Of a stretch of DNA of 64,000 nucleotides, positions 1-7,724 are shown one piece after another (position 1 is the first letter of the stretch; each line of letters begins with the position of its first letter). The stretch is from NCBI GenBank assembly GCA_019634625.1, contig JAHCBA010000023.1:1-64000 (forward strand), given 5' to 3'. The notes under the pieces are model-generated. The model saw only the letters and a list, made by a program, of their open reading frames with translations, ran no database searches and was not told the origin of the DNA. The position numbers were made by a program, and so were the translations under genes. Source of the stretch: Verrucomicrobiia bacterium. GTDB taxonomy: Bacteria; Verrucomicrobiota; Verrucomicrobiia; Limisphaerales; CAIMTB01.

Positions 1-60
1 ATCGTTCACCCTGCATCCCGGGGTCGTGGGGAGAGGTGCGAACGTCGCGATGCGTCGCCT

Positions 61-169
61 CGGAGGGCCGGGTTCCACGAGGCCGCAATCGTGTGGAGCG
101 TTGGCTTGTGGACTCGCGGAGCTCGTCCCTCCGATTCGCGGCCTCCTCACCCACAACTCCTGGACGCAC
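61..169 (-). repeat. Dispersed palindromic element, family A, copy 1
   Basis: Two imperfectly complementary 24-base arms lie at 61-84 and 110-133. The first begins CGGAGGGCCGGG and the second ends CTCGTCCCTCCG. A 36-base flank follows (134-169, ATTCGCGGCCTCCTCACCC...). The same arms and flank recur near 3.7, 6.2, 13.9, 21.2, 38.8 and 39.2 kb, so this is a repeat family. This copy is in the opposite orientation to most others. It sits directly upstream of the first gene. It encodes nothing recognisable. Confidence 0.8.
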
Positions 170-240
170 CGAGGGTGCGCGATTGCCTGACATCGGTCTT
201 TACAACGCCCGCCATTGTCCGCTTCGCTGGCCCTTCGATC

Positions 241-789
241 ATGAATCTCGCCCTGAACTGCCTCCCCCTCCTTCTGGCAGGAACGCTCCTTGCCGCCCCA
301 ACGGCGACCGCGGCGAGTCGCCCCAACCCGCCGTCCGCCGAGTCGAAAGGCAGGAAGCCCAAACCGGTCAATCAGGTCCGGGTCCATGTCGAGAACCGAC
401 ATGACCTCCCGGAGCGAACCCTGCCCGTCCAGGTGGGCCGCTCGGATCCCATGCATTTCACGGTCGAGAAGCTGCCCATCCTCAACGAAGTCCACATCGA
501 TCGCGCCGCGCTCCTCGAGGAGGGCGGTTTGTTCCGGGTGCAGTTGCGATTCAACCGGATCGGGGCCCGCATCCTCGAAAGCTACAGCTCCGCGGCGGCC
601 GGCCGCCACCTCCTCATCGTTACCGACATCGATGGCGAGTCCCGCTGGCTCGCCGCCCCCGTCATCCGTCAGCGGATCAGCGACGGATCGCTGGCCTTCA
701 CTCCGGACGCCAGCCGGGAGGAGATGGAACGTCTCGTTCGCGGCCTCAACGAGGCGATCGAGAAGCGCCGCAAGCGATGGTTGAACTAG
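241..789 (+). CDS. Secreted protein with a SecD P1-head-like domain
   Basis: The 182-residue product starts MNLALNCLPLLLAGTLLAAP, a typical signal peptide ending near residue 25, so it is probably periplasmic. Residues about 95-175 contain VQLRFNRIGARILESYS, then GRHLLIVTDIDGE, then APVIRQRISDG. This order resembles the P1 head subdomain of SecD/SecDF, which reads roughly ..F..GA..F...T...GR.LAIVLDG....AP.I...I..G. No membrane segments of SecD are present, so it cannot be a translocase itself. The ATG at 241 is preferred because an upstream GTG at 91 would translate the dispersed repeat. The resemblance is by eye and the function is unknown. Confidence 0.65.
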   Translation: MNLALNCLPLLLAGTLLAAPTATAASRPNPPSAESKGRKPKPVNQVRVHVENRHDLPERTLPVQVGRSDPMHFTVEKLPILNEVHIDRAALLEEGGLFRVQLRFNRIGARILESYSSAAAGRHLLIVTDIDGESRWLAAPVIRQRISDGSLAFTPDASREEMERLVRGLNEAIEKRRKRWLN

Positions 790-877
790 TCCTCCCCTAC
801 TGGCACACCCGCTTCGCCATGCCGGGATGCTCCCCGACGCAACCCACGCCTCCCCGTTCCCCCGGCGCCCCGAATCC

Positions 878-1921
878 ATGCCGCCCCGCGCCTCCGGCAC
901 CCTGACAGGTCTCATCGTCGCCGTCCTCCTCGTGTTGCCCCTGGACGGAGGGGCCGACACGGCGCTGGATCGACCGTTCCGCCTGCCCACCGACAACCGG
1001 GCCATCTTCGAACCGGGAGGCGAACCCCGCTTCTACGCTCCGACTCCCGGTCGCACCTGGACGGCGGGGGGATTTGGTTGCGTGCGGTCGGAAGGGATGC
1101 AGATGCACGAGGGAATCGACATCCTGTTCGTCCAGCGCGACCGACGCGGCGAACCCCTGGACGAAGTCCGGGCCTCCGCCCCCGGCCGAATTGCGTACAT
1201 CAGCCGTCAGGCGTCCCTGTCCAACTACGGCATCTACGTGGTGGTCGCCCATCGCATCGAGGGCCTGGAAGTGTTCACGCTGTACGCCCACCTGCGTGAC
1301 GTTCGTCCTGAACTGGCCCCGGGAATGCAGGTCGCCGCCGGTCAGGTGCTGGGGATCATGGGCCGGACCGCCAACACCGCCACGCCCATCGCCCGCGACC
1401 GGGCCCACCTGCACTTCGAAATCAATCTCTTCGTCAACGACGGCTTTGCGGAGTATCTCCAGAAGCATTCCCCCGGCTCGCGCAATGACCATGGCCCCTG
1501 GAACGGCCGCAATCTGGTGGGGCTCGATCCCGCCGCCATCCTTCTGGCCCAGCGAAGGGAAGGCGCTTCCTTCAGCCTGCTGGCGCACGTGCGGAACCAG
1601 GCCGAGTATTGCCGGGTCCTGCTCGCCGCCACCGATTTCCCATGGCTTCGACGATACCCCATGCTCATCCGCCGCAATCCCGCCGCCGAGGCCGAGGGCA
1701 TCGTCGCCTACGAGGCCTCGCTCAATTACAACGGGGTGCCCTTCCGACTGACTCCCCGCGCCCGCAGTGAGATCGAAGGCCCGGTGTCCAACCGGCTCCT
1801 GCGGGTCAACGAGTCCGAGGCCCTGCAGCATCGATGCCGGCAACTGATCTTCAAGAGGGGACAAGCCTGGGTGCTGACGGCGCGTGGAGAGGAATGGCTC
1901 CGGCACCTCGTTCACCGCTGA
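878..1921 (+). CDS. M23-family metallopeptidase (LytM/peptidoglycan DD-endopeptidase type)
   Basis: A 347-residue secreted protein. The ATG at 878 gives an N-terminal hydrophobic segment (GTLTGLIVAVLLVLPL) that fits a signal peptide. The zinc ligands of the M23 fold are visible: HEGID (H-x3-D) near residue 83 and HLHFE (H-x-H) near residue 174, with TLYAHL between them. M23 enzymes cleave peptidoglycan cross-bridges, or act as inactive LytM regulators. Here all ligands look intact, so activity is plausible. About 150 residues after the catalytic domain have no clear family. It lies 88 bases after the SecD-P1-like gene on the same strand and may be co-transcribed with it. Confidence 0.85.
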   Translation: MPPRASGTLTGLIVAVLLVLPLDGGADTALDRPFRLPTDNRAIFEPGGEPRFYAPTPGRTWTAGGFGCVRSEGMQMHEGIDILFVQRDRRGEPLDEVRASAPGRIAYISRQASLSNYGIYVVVAHRIEGLEVFTLYAHLRDVRPELAPGMQVAAGQVLGIMGRTANTATPIARDRAHLHFEINLFVNDGFAEYLQKHSPGSRNDHGPWNGRNLVGLDPAAILLAQRREGASFSLLAHVRNQAEYCRVLLAATDFPWLRRYPMLIRRNPAAEAEGIVAYEASLNYNGVPFRLTPRARSEIEGPVSNRLLRVNESEALQHRCRQLIFKRGQAWVLTARGEEWLRHLVHR

Positions 1922-1995
1922 ACCCGTTGCCGCCGAGCCAAGTGCCGCCGGATGGCGAGTCCGGTCCACCACCCATCCTCGAAAACCCCCACCGC

Positions 1996-2655
1996 CTACT
2001 GAAACTCGCGAACAAAGGCGTCCGCCCGCTCGATCGAGGCATTCATCTCGGCAATCAGCGCGGCGATCTCCGTCTCGATGCTGAGTGCCTCGCCCTTCAG
2101 GGAGGCGATGGCCTGGGCGTTGAGATTGTGCTTCAGAAAAAGCGTGTAATCCCGGAACTGGGCCAGGACCGGTGCCATGCTCGCCTCGGCCCTGACAAGG
2201 GCCGCACTCATCTCGGAATACCGGGCCCGGGTCTGCTCAAGCTGGCTCCGGCTGGACGCCGCCATCGACGGGTTGCCGATCTCGCCAATCTCCCGTTCCC
2301 ACTCCTTGAAGAGGTCCCCCGCCACCGTCTCCATCGACCGGATCCGCCGGCGCACCGCCTCCGCCCGGGCCTGGGCCTTGTCGAACTCCGCCTGCAACTG
2401 GCGGTACGACCGGTCGAGACTGCCCCCCTCGAAGGAGTACACCTCCCTGAGCTTGGTCAGGGCATCCTTGAACTGATCGCTGGCCGCCGCCTGCTCGTTG
2501 CGCGCCTCGACCACCCTCTCCTTGAGGATGTCCCTCTTGTGATACCCCAGTTTCTCCCAGGCCGCATAATAGGAGGAGCGGCACCCCGACACACCCAGGG
2601 CCACGACTGTCAACGCAATCCAACTCACACCGGAAAGGCAACGGAATGGGCTCAT
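1996..2655 (-). CDS. DUF2959-family lipoprotein
   Basis: A 219-residue protein starting MSPFRCLSG, with a lipobox-like LGVSGC giving a predicted lipidated Cys near residue 24. The mature part is almost entirely helical and charged, with YYAAWEKLGYHKRDILKERV and long coiled-coil stretches. This fits the DUF2959 family of bacterial lipoproteins. The family has no established biochemical role. The ATG at 2655 is chosen because it places the lipobox at the N-terminus; a longer frame upstream has no such logic. It follows the DUF481 gene on the same strand by about 100 bases, so the pair may form a small envelope operon. Confidence 0.8.
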   Translation of the reverse strand: MSPFRCLSGVSWIALTVVALGVSGCRSSYYAAWEKLGYHKRDILKERVVEARNEQAAASDQFKDALTKLREVYSFEGGSLDRSYRQLQAEFDKAQARAEAVRRRIRSMETVAGDLFKEWEREIGEIGNPSMAASSRSQLEQTRARYSEMSAALVRAEASMAPVLAQFRDYTLFLKHNLNAQAIASLKGEALSIETEIAALIAEMNASIERADAFVREFQ

Positions 2656-2758
2656 GCTTCGCGATGGGTGGATGGGCTGGACAATTTCCGTGACGGACGG
2701 ACCCGCGGGAGACAGGGCGCCCGTGAGTGTATTCGGAACACGGCACCCGCAGGCGGGC

Positions 2759-3562
2759 CTACTGGAACTTGTACTGGATCCCGGCAATGAGTTTGAGGTC
2801 GTTGTTTTCCCTGCCCGGAGCCGCCTCGCTCACATACCAGTCCTGCAGGACCACACGAAGGGCCATCTGCCGGGTGATGTCCGCCTCCACACCCACCTCC
2901 CCGGTCAGAAAGTAGCTGCCCCAGTCGGTGATCTTCGGCTGATACTCGAAGGACTGCCACAACCGCGCCCGGTCGCTGAATTTATGGCTGAACTTCTGCC
3001 CGAAGCGGATGGTGGCGTAATCCCGCGTGTCATCGCCAACCTTCTCCATCACATAGCCCGGACCCACCTCGGCACTCAGCGTGGTGCGGTCGTTCTTGAT
3101 GAAGTAGTAACCGGCACCCACCGAAACCGGAATGCGATAACGGATGTCGGCGATGGAATCATGCAGCGCCTCGGCGCGAACAAATCCGAACCACCGGTCG
3201 GTCACCAGGTAGTTGTACTGACCGAAGCCCTTCACGTACCCCACATTCTGAGTGCCGTCATTCTCGCCGTACCCGCCGTCCACCCCGGCCATGAACTCGT
3301 TGCGGTTCCACTTGCGCAGGGTCGACACATTCGCGGTGAACAGGAGCGTGTCGCTGTTCCCGTCCGTGACGCTCACCCCAATCCCTGCCGTCGTCTCCCA
3401 CTTCGGCTTCGGAGCCGGAGCTCCCGCGCCGCCCTCATCCGGGGCCTGGGGAACCGGCATGGGTTCGGCCTGTCCCATCTCCTGTCCGATCGCACCGGAC
3501 ATCCCGGCACCCGCAAACAGTGTCGCCGCCGCCAAAGTGATTCGCTGCTTGGTGTTCTTCAT
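2759..3562 (-). CDS. DUF481-type outer-membrane beta-barrel protein
   Basis: A 267-residue protein with an N-terminal signal peptide (MKNTKQRITLAAATLFAGAG). A proline/alanine-rich linker (residues about 30-50) leads into repeated amphipathic beta strands, for example WETTAGIGVSVTDGNSDT, and it ends in IQYKFQ. A C-terminal phenylalanine-aromatic strand is typical of outer-membrane barrels inserted by BamA. The GNSDT motif near the start of the barrel is characteristic of DUF481 (YdiY-like) proteins. Its role is unknown; it is probably a salt- or stress-induced outer-membrane protein by analogy. The upstream gene on this strand is far away, so it likely has its own promoter at about 3.6 kb. Confidence 0.82.
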   Translation of the reverse strand: MKNTKQRITLAAATLFAGAGMSGAIGQEMGQAEPMPVPQAPDEGGAGAPAPKPKWETTAGIGVSVTDGNSDTLLFTANVSTLRKWNRNEFMAGVDGGYGENDGTQNVGYVKGFGQYNYLVTDRWFGFVRAEALHDSIADIRYRIPVSVGAGYYFIKNDRTTLSAEVGPGYVMEKVGDDTRDYATIRFGQKFSHKFSDRARLWQSFEYQPKITDWGSYFLTGEVGVEADITRQMALRVVLQDWYVSEAAPGRENNDLKLIAGIQYKFQ

Positions 3563-3650
3563 TGGGAACCGAAGCCCCTTCGGGCTGCGGAGACGATAGG
3601 GATCGCCCCCCGCTAAGCAAGCTTCCGATGGGCTGCCGACGGTCGCCCGG

Positions 3651-3952
3651 TGCATCCCGGAGTTGCAGGTGAGGAGGCCGTCAATCGGAGGGACGAGCTC
3701 CGCGAGTCCTCAATCCACCGCACCATTCCCCTGCGGCCTCGCAGAGCTCGGCCCTCCGATTTCACCATGGCGCCTCACCCTTCGGAGGGACGAACTCCGC
3801 GAGTCCTCAATCCACCGCTCCACTCCCCTGCGGCCTCGCAGAGCTCGGCCCTCCGATTTCACCACGGTGCCTCACCCTTCGGAGGGACGAGCTCCGCGAG
3901 TCCACAATCCAAAGCACCACCCCCTTGCGGTCTCGTGGAACCTGGCCCTCCG
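3651..3952 (+). repeat. Tandem array of three family A palindromic elements, 97-bp period
   Basis: First arms begin at 3686, 3783 and 3880, each CGGAGGGACGA(G/A)CTCC and on. Matching second arms end at 3758, 3855 and 3952 (..CGGCCCTCCG, or TGGCCCTCCG in the last). The spacing is exactly 97 bases twice. A 35-base leader (3651-3685, TGCATCCCGGAGTTGCAGG...) precedes the first unit, as it does at 6.2 and 39.2 kb. The arms of each unit can pair into a hairpin with about 19 of 24 bases matched. The array fills the gap between the divergent DUF481 and metallo-beta-lactamase genes, so it may also carry their promoters. Confidence 0.88.
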
Positions 3953-4074
3953 AAGGGATGCCTGGCGAAGTTCGCAGCTCACCCAAAACTCCAAAATGCA
4001 CCCGGCGGTCGGTGTCACCCCGAATTGATCCTTTCCAAACCGGAGCCCGTCGCCTAGAGACGGCTCCGCCCGGC

Positions 4075-5043
4075 ATGGACGCCTCCCGTCACCTCCCCGC
4101 TGCCGACTCCGGTGCCGGCGGTCTTTCCATCCGATTCTGGGGGGTGCGGGGTTCCGTCGCCGTGCCCGGCCCCAGCACCGTCTGGTACGGCGGCAACACC
4201 GCCTGCGTCGAGGTCCGCTCCGAACGGGAAATCGTCGTCCTCGACGCCGGAACCGGGATCCGGGAATTGGGCAAGGAGTTGAACCGGGAATTCGCCGGAC
4301 GGGGCGCCCGCCTCTGGATTCTCGTGAGTCACACCCACTGGGATCATATCCAGGGATTCCCCTTCTTCGGCCCCGCTTACGAGGCGCGCCACCGGATCCG
4401 GATTCTGGGATGGCGGGGATCCCATGAGGGACTGAAGCGCACGGTCGCCGCTGCGGTCGAGACGCCGTACTTCCCGGTCGCCCTGCGGGAGATGCCCGGC
4501 AACATCACCGTCGAGGAACTCGATGGGTTTGCCTTCCGTCTCGGTTCGGTTCGGGCCCGGGCGGCACCGCTGAACCACCCGGGCGGAGGCGTCGGGTTTC
4601 GACTCGACACCCGGACGGGCTCCGTGGCGTACGTGCCCGATCATGAGGTGGGTCCCGGGGCGCCCCGCCGTCGGAGTTCGTTGCGCCGCGCCCGCGGGGA
4701 ACGCGCCGGCGCCCCCAGGCCCGTCATGGAACAGTTGATTCAGGGTGTCGATGTCCTGATCCACGATGCGCAATACACGGCCGAAGAATACGCCGGGCGC
4801 ATCGGTTGGGGACACAGTTGCGTCGATGCCGTCGTCGCCCTCGCCGCGCAGGCCGGCGTCCGCCGCCTGGTCCTCTTCCACCACGATCCGGACCGCGACG
4901 ACGGGCAACTGGATGGAATCCTCTCCGCGGCGCGCAGCCAGGCAATGGCCCTTGGCTCCGCCATGATCGTCGATGCCGCCCGCGAAGGGATGGAGATCCG
5001 CCTCCCGGATGGATCGATGGGAGCGATGCCAGCCTCCCGGTGA
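4075..5043 (+). CDS. Metallo-beta-lactamase-fold hydrolase
   Basis: A 322-residue cytosolic protein. It opens with LSIRFWGVRGSVAVPGP and YGGNTACVEV, the signature of the PhnP/RNase Z-like branch that includes CheY-linked or cyclic-phosphodiesterase hydrolases. The metal-binding motif is HTHWDH (near residue 86). Later ligands are visible as PLNHPGGGVGF, YVPDHE, HDAQY and GWGHS, and FHHDP is the final histidine. All ligands look present, so it should be active. The substrate cannot be told from sequence. The ATG at 4075 is chosen over frames running upstream, which would translate the repeat array. It converges on rsgA, with only 19 bases between them. Confidence 0.85.
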   Translation: MDASRHLPAADSGAGGLSIRFWGVRGSVAVPGPSTVWYGGNTACVEVRSEREIVVLDAGTGIRELGKELNREFAGRGARLWILVSHTHWDHIQGFPFFGPAYEARHRIRILGWRGSHEGLKRTVAAAVETPYFPVALREMPGNITVEELDGFAFRLGSVRARAAPLNHPGGGVGFRLDTRTGSVAYVPDHEVGPGAPRRRSSLRRARGERAGAPRPVMEQLIQGVDVLIHDAQYTAEEYAGRIGWGHSCVDAVVALAAQAGVRRLVLFHHDPDRDDGQLDGILSAARSQAMALGSAMIVDAAREGMEIRLPDGSMGAMPASR

Positions 5044-5062
5044 TCCGCTCGGCCCTCCGGGT

Positions 5063-6151
5063 TCACTCATCCGCTCCATCCGGACGGACGAACTCCGCCC
5101 CCCCTTCTTCCCCCCCGCGCCGGATCCGGCCCGCCCGCCGCCGCAACACATACGTGCGGTCCCGCCGTTCGGTCGCCAGATCAGCCAGTTCCCGTTGCAG
5201 CTTCCGGAAGCTGGCGAATCGGGCCTCCGACAACCGCCCCTCCCCAAGCGCCACCCGCACCGCGCACCGCGCCTCCGAGGTATGCGAGCAGGCCCGGAAA
5301 TGGCATCCCAGCGCCAGCTCCGCAATGTCGGGAAACGCCTCGTCCAGGCCCCCCTCCGCCGTCCACATGTGGAACTCCCGCATCCCCGGCGTGTCGATCA
5401 CCAGCCCCCCGTCCGGCAACAGGATCAATTCGCGCCAGGTCGTCGAATGCCGTCCCTTCCCGTCCCATGCCCGCACCTCGAGCGTCGGCTGGATGGCTTC
5501 CCCGTGAAGCCGGTTGATCAGGCTCGATTTCCCAACCCCCGAGGTCCCCACGAACACCGCCGTCCGCCCGGGCGCCACGTGCTTCCGCAATTCCCCCAGC
5601 CCGCGCCGCGTCCGGGCGCTGACCACCAGCACCGGCGTGGCTCCCACCGTCGCCCGCACCTCCGCCAACCGGTCTTCGACCGCCTCCGCCAGATCGGCCT
5701 TGTTCAATACCACCACCCCACGCGCCCCCCCCTCATGCACCATCACCAGGAACCGCTCCAGCCGCCGCAGATTGAAGGTCGCATCCAGCGACTGCACCAC
5801 GAACACCACATCCATGTTCGCCGCCAGCACCTGCGGTGCCGTCTCGCGCCCCGGAACCTTCCTCGCCAGGAATGTCCGCCGCGGCAGGACCTCCTGCACC
5901 ACCGATCGCGTGTCCCCCGCCTTCCGGCTCAACGCCACCCAGTCCCCCACCTTCGGCAACGTCTCCGGCCGCGACCGGTCCTTCAGCAACCGTCCCGCCA
6001 GGCGCGTCCGCACCTCCCCTTCGGCCGTCACCGCCACAAAGGCCTGCTTGTCCTCCAACGCCACCCGCCCCGGTGCCCAGCCCCGATCCCCCAATGCCGC
6101 AAACGCCCGTTCCCACTCCCCATCCCACCCAAGTGCCTCGAGTTCGACCAT
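5063..6151 (-). CDS. rsgA: Ribosome small-subunit-dependent GTPase A
   Basis: A 362-residue circularly permuted GTPase that helps mature the 30S subunit in the cytoplasm. An N-terminal OB-fold (residues about 25-100) precedes the GTPase, whose motifs occur in the permuted order G4 (NKAD), G5-like (VSARTRRG), G1 (GTSGVGKSS), G3 (DTPG). The C-terminal zinc site is formed by C-H-FRAC-SH-TSEARC. The length and all motifs match the family. The start is the ATG at 6151. A short broken copy of its G1-G3 region lies 0.2 kb upstream (see 6335-6480). Confidence 0.96.
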   Translation of the reverse strand: MVELEALGWDGEWERAFAALGDRGWAPGRVALEDKQAFVAVTAEGEVRTRLAGRLLKDRSRPETLPKVGDWVALSRKAGDTRSVVQEVLPRRTFLARKVPGRETAPQVLAANMDVVFVVQSLDATFNLRRLERFLVMVHEGGARGVVVLNKADLAEAVEDRLAEVRATVGATPVLVVSARTRRGLGELRKHVAPGRTAVFVGTSGVGKSSLINRLHGEAIQPTLEVRAWDGKGRHSTTWRELILLPDGGLVIDTPGMREFHMWTAEGGLDEAFPDIAELALGCHFRACSHTSEARCAVRVALGEGRLSEARFASFRKLQRELADLATERRDRTYVLRRRAGRIRRGGEEGGAEFVRPDGADE

Positions 6152-6227
6152 GCCGCAGTAGGCCCGACACCCTAGACCCCCGCCCCGGCCGGGCGAAACA
6201 CCAATTCATCCGACGTCAACGCCCCCC

Positions 6228-6320
6228 GTGCATCCCGTAGTCATGGGTGAGGAGGCAGCGAATCGGAGGGACGAGCTCTGCGAGTCCTCAACCCATCGCT
6301 CCACACCGTTGCGGCTTCTT
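6228..6320 (+). repeat. Family A element, leader plus first arm only
   Basis: The leader GTGCATCCCGTAGTCATGGG... (6228-6263) and the first arm (6264-6287, CGGAGGGACGAGCTCTG...) match the units at 3651 and 39170. The second arm is missing. The similarity fades after about 6315, where the rsgA-like fragment begins. This suggests a rearrangement joined the two at or near the element. Confidence 0.75.
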
Positions 6321-6334
6321 TGATGGGCACCTTT

Positions 6335-6480
6335 TGGAACGCCCGGATGCACTGCATGTCGACAACCTACCCCCCCGTCCGGCAATGGAATCAATTCGCG
6401 CCAGGTCATTGAACCAAGGGCCGACGATCGCCATGGGCGGACGGTCATGAGTTCAAATGCGTCCCCATCAGGGCGCCGAC
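6335..6480 (-). pseudogene. Fragment of an rsgA-like gene
   Basis: The DNA at 6335-6413 lines up with 5372-5450 inside rsgA. The longest shared run is AATCAATTCGCGCCAGGTC, preceded by CCCCCCGTCCGGCAA in both. Translated on the minus strand, this stretch reads TWRELIPLPDGG, against TWRELILLPDGG in the intact gene. Weaker agreement (GDAF..VRPW against GEAI..VRAW) continues to about 6480. The following DTPG motif is destroyed, with VGCRHAVHPGVPK in place of the intact G3 region. No start codon or GTPase core exists, so it is a decayed partial copy, either duplicated locally or acquired. Confidence 0.75.
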
Positions 6481-6613
6481 CCCGCCCCGATCTCCGTCCT
6501 CGACCGTCCGCAATCGGCCCGGTTCCAGACAGAGCCAGGGACATCCCACGCCGCAGACGGCCAACCTTCCCTTGCCAGATGCGTGCAGTCATCTTATGCT
6601 GAGGCCACGTTAT

Positions 6614-7672
6614 ATGAAGCGTACCTTATCACAGGCATTCTGCCGTTTCAGTCCCCACACCGGTTTCCGCCTGACCGTCGGATCGCTCGTCCTGCTGCTC
6701 GCCGTCCCGTTCGTCCAGGCCGGGCATTCCCTTGATCCCAAGGAACTTCGGGCGCGGGCCCTCGATTTCCTGGCCCCCATCCCGGACCGCATGCCGGGGG
6801 CGGAAGACGACACCCCGGCCCGGATCGAACTGGGCCGGAAGCTCTACTTCGAGACGGCGCTCTCCGAGAACCGCACCCAGTCCTGCAACACCTGCCACCG
6901 CGTGGATGAGTTCCGTGGCGGAGTGGACAATGAAGCCACCTCCCCGGGAGCGTTCGGCAAGCGGGGCGGTCGCAATTCCCCCACGGTCCTCAACGCCGGA
7001 TTCCAGTTCGTCCAGTTCTGGGACGGCCGGGCCGAGGACCTGGTGGAACAGGCCAAGGGCCCCGTTCTCAACCCCATCGAAATGGCCATGCCGAGCGAGG
7101 CGGTCGTCATCGAACGTCTGCAATCGAAGCCGCACTATGTGGAGGCGTTCGCCCAGGCCTTTCCCGGCGTCGAATCGTCCCTCTCCTACGGGAACGTCGC
7201 CCGCGCCATCGCCGCCTTCGAGCGCACCCTCGTCACGCGCGACCGCTTCGACGATTTCCTCAACGGCGACGACCAGGCCCTGACGGCGGTGGAACGGCGC
7301 GGTCTCGATGACTTCCTCACCCTGGGCTGCACGACGTGTCATTACGGGCCCGTCCTCGGCGGCCAGTCGTTCATGAAGGTCGGCCTCATCCATTCGTTCC
7401 CCACCGACGACAAGGGACGGTTCGACGTCACCCAGGAAGAGGACGACGAGTACCGTTTCAAGGTCCCCATGCTCCGGAACATCGAATTGACCCACCCCTA
7501 CTTTCACAAGGGCCAGATCGCCACGCTCGAGGAATCGGTCCGCAAGATGGGGTGGCACCAGCTCGGCCTCGAACTCTCCGAGGAGCAGGTGGGCTCGCTG
7601 GTGGCGTTCCTGCGCACCCTCACCGACAAGGAACGCCGCGCCGGAGCCCAGGCCGCCGCCGCCAGCCGGTGA
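6614..7672 (+). CDS. Dihaem cytochrome-c peroxidase (MauG/CcpA family)
   Basis: A 352-residue exported protein. The ATG at 6614 yields MKRTLSQAF... with a hydrophobic stretch LTVGSLVLLLAVPFVQAG. Two CXXCH haem-binding motifs are present: CNTCH (near residue 92) and CTTCH (near residue 239). Conserved elements GRKLYF and RNSPTVLNA surround the first haem, and MLRNIELTHPYFHKG contains the distal ligand region of the second. Periplasmic family members reduce hydrogen peroxide with electrons from cytochromes; MauG-like members modify proteins. The length fits the peroxidase group. There is no obvious partner gene nearby. Confidence 0.9.
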   Translation: MKRTLSQAFCRFSPHTGFRLTVGSLVLLLAVPFVQAGHSLDPKELRARALDFLAPIPDRMPGAEDDTPARIELGRKLYFETALSENRTQSCNTCHRVDEFRGGVDNEATSPGAFGKRGGRNSPTVLNAGFQFVQFWDGRAEDLVEQAKGPVLNPIEMAMPSEAVVIERLQSKPHYVEAFAQAFPGVESSLSYGNVARAIAAFERTLVTRDRFDDFLNGDDQALTAVERRGLDDFLTLGCTTCHYGPVLGGQSFMKVGLIHSFPTDDKGRFDVTQEEDDEYRFKVPMLRNIELTHPYFHKGQIATLEESVRKMGWHQLGLELSEEQVGSLVAFLRTLTDKERRAGAQAAAASR

Positions 7673-7688
7673 CGCATCTCCCCGGCTC

Positions 7689-7724
7689 AGAGCCTTTCTG
7701 AAAACTGGATTTCAGACAGGCTCT
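7689..7724. terminator. Inverted repeat between convergent genes
   Basis: AGAGCCT-T-TCTGAAA (7689-7703) is mirrored by TTTCAGA-C-AGGCTCT (7110-frame equivalent at 7710-7724), giving two perfect 7-bp stems with a single mismatch between them and a 6-base loop. It lies between the peroxidase stop (7672) and the stop codon of the minus-strand Hsp70 gene, whose first base it overlaps. It may end transcription from both sides. There is no U-tract on either strand, so a mobile palindrome is an alternative. Confidence 0.55.

Noticed and set aside
3686-3952. Possible CRISPR array (regular 97-base spacing)
   Set aside because: The whole 97-base unit is repeated, with no unique spacers, each unit is an imperfect palindrome with long arms, and no cas genes are near.
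3650-4057. Open frames reading RRDELRESSIHR-type repeats here and at 38.8-39.5 kb
   Set aside because: These are translations of the family A repeat, not proteins.
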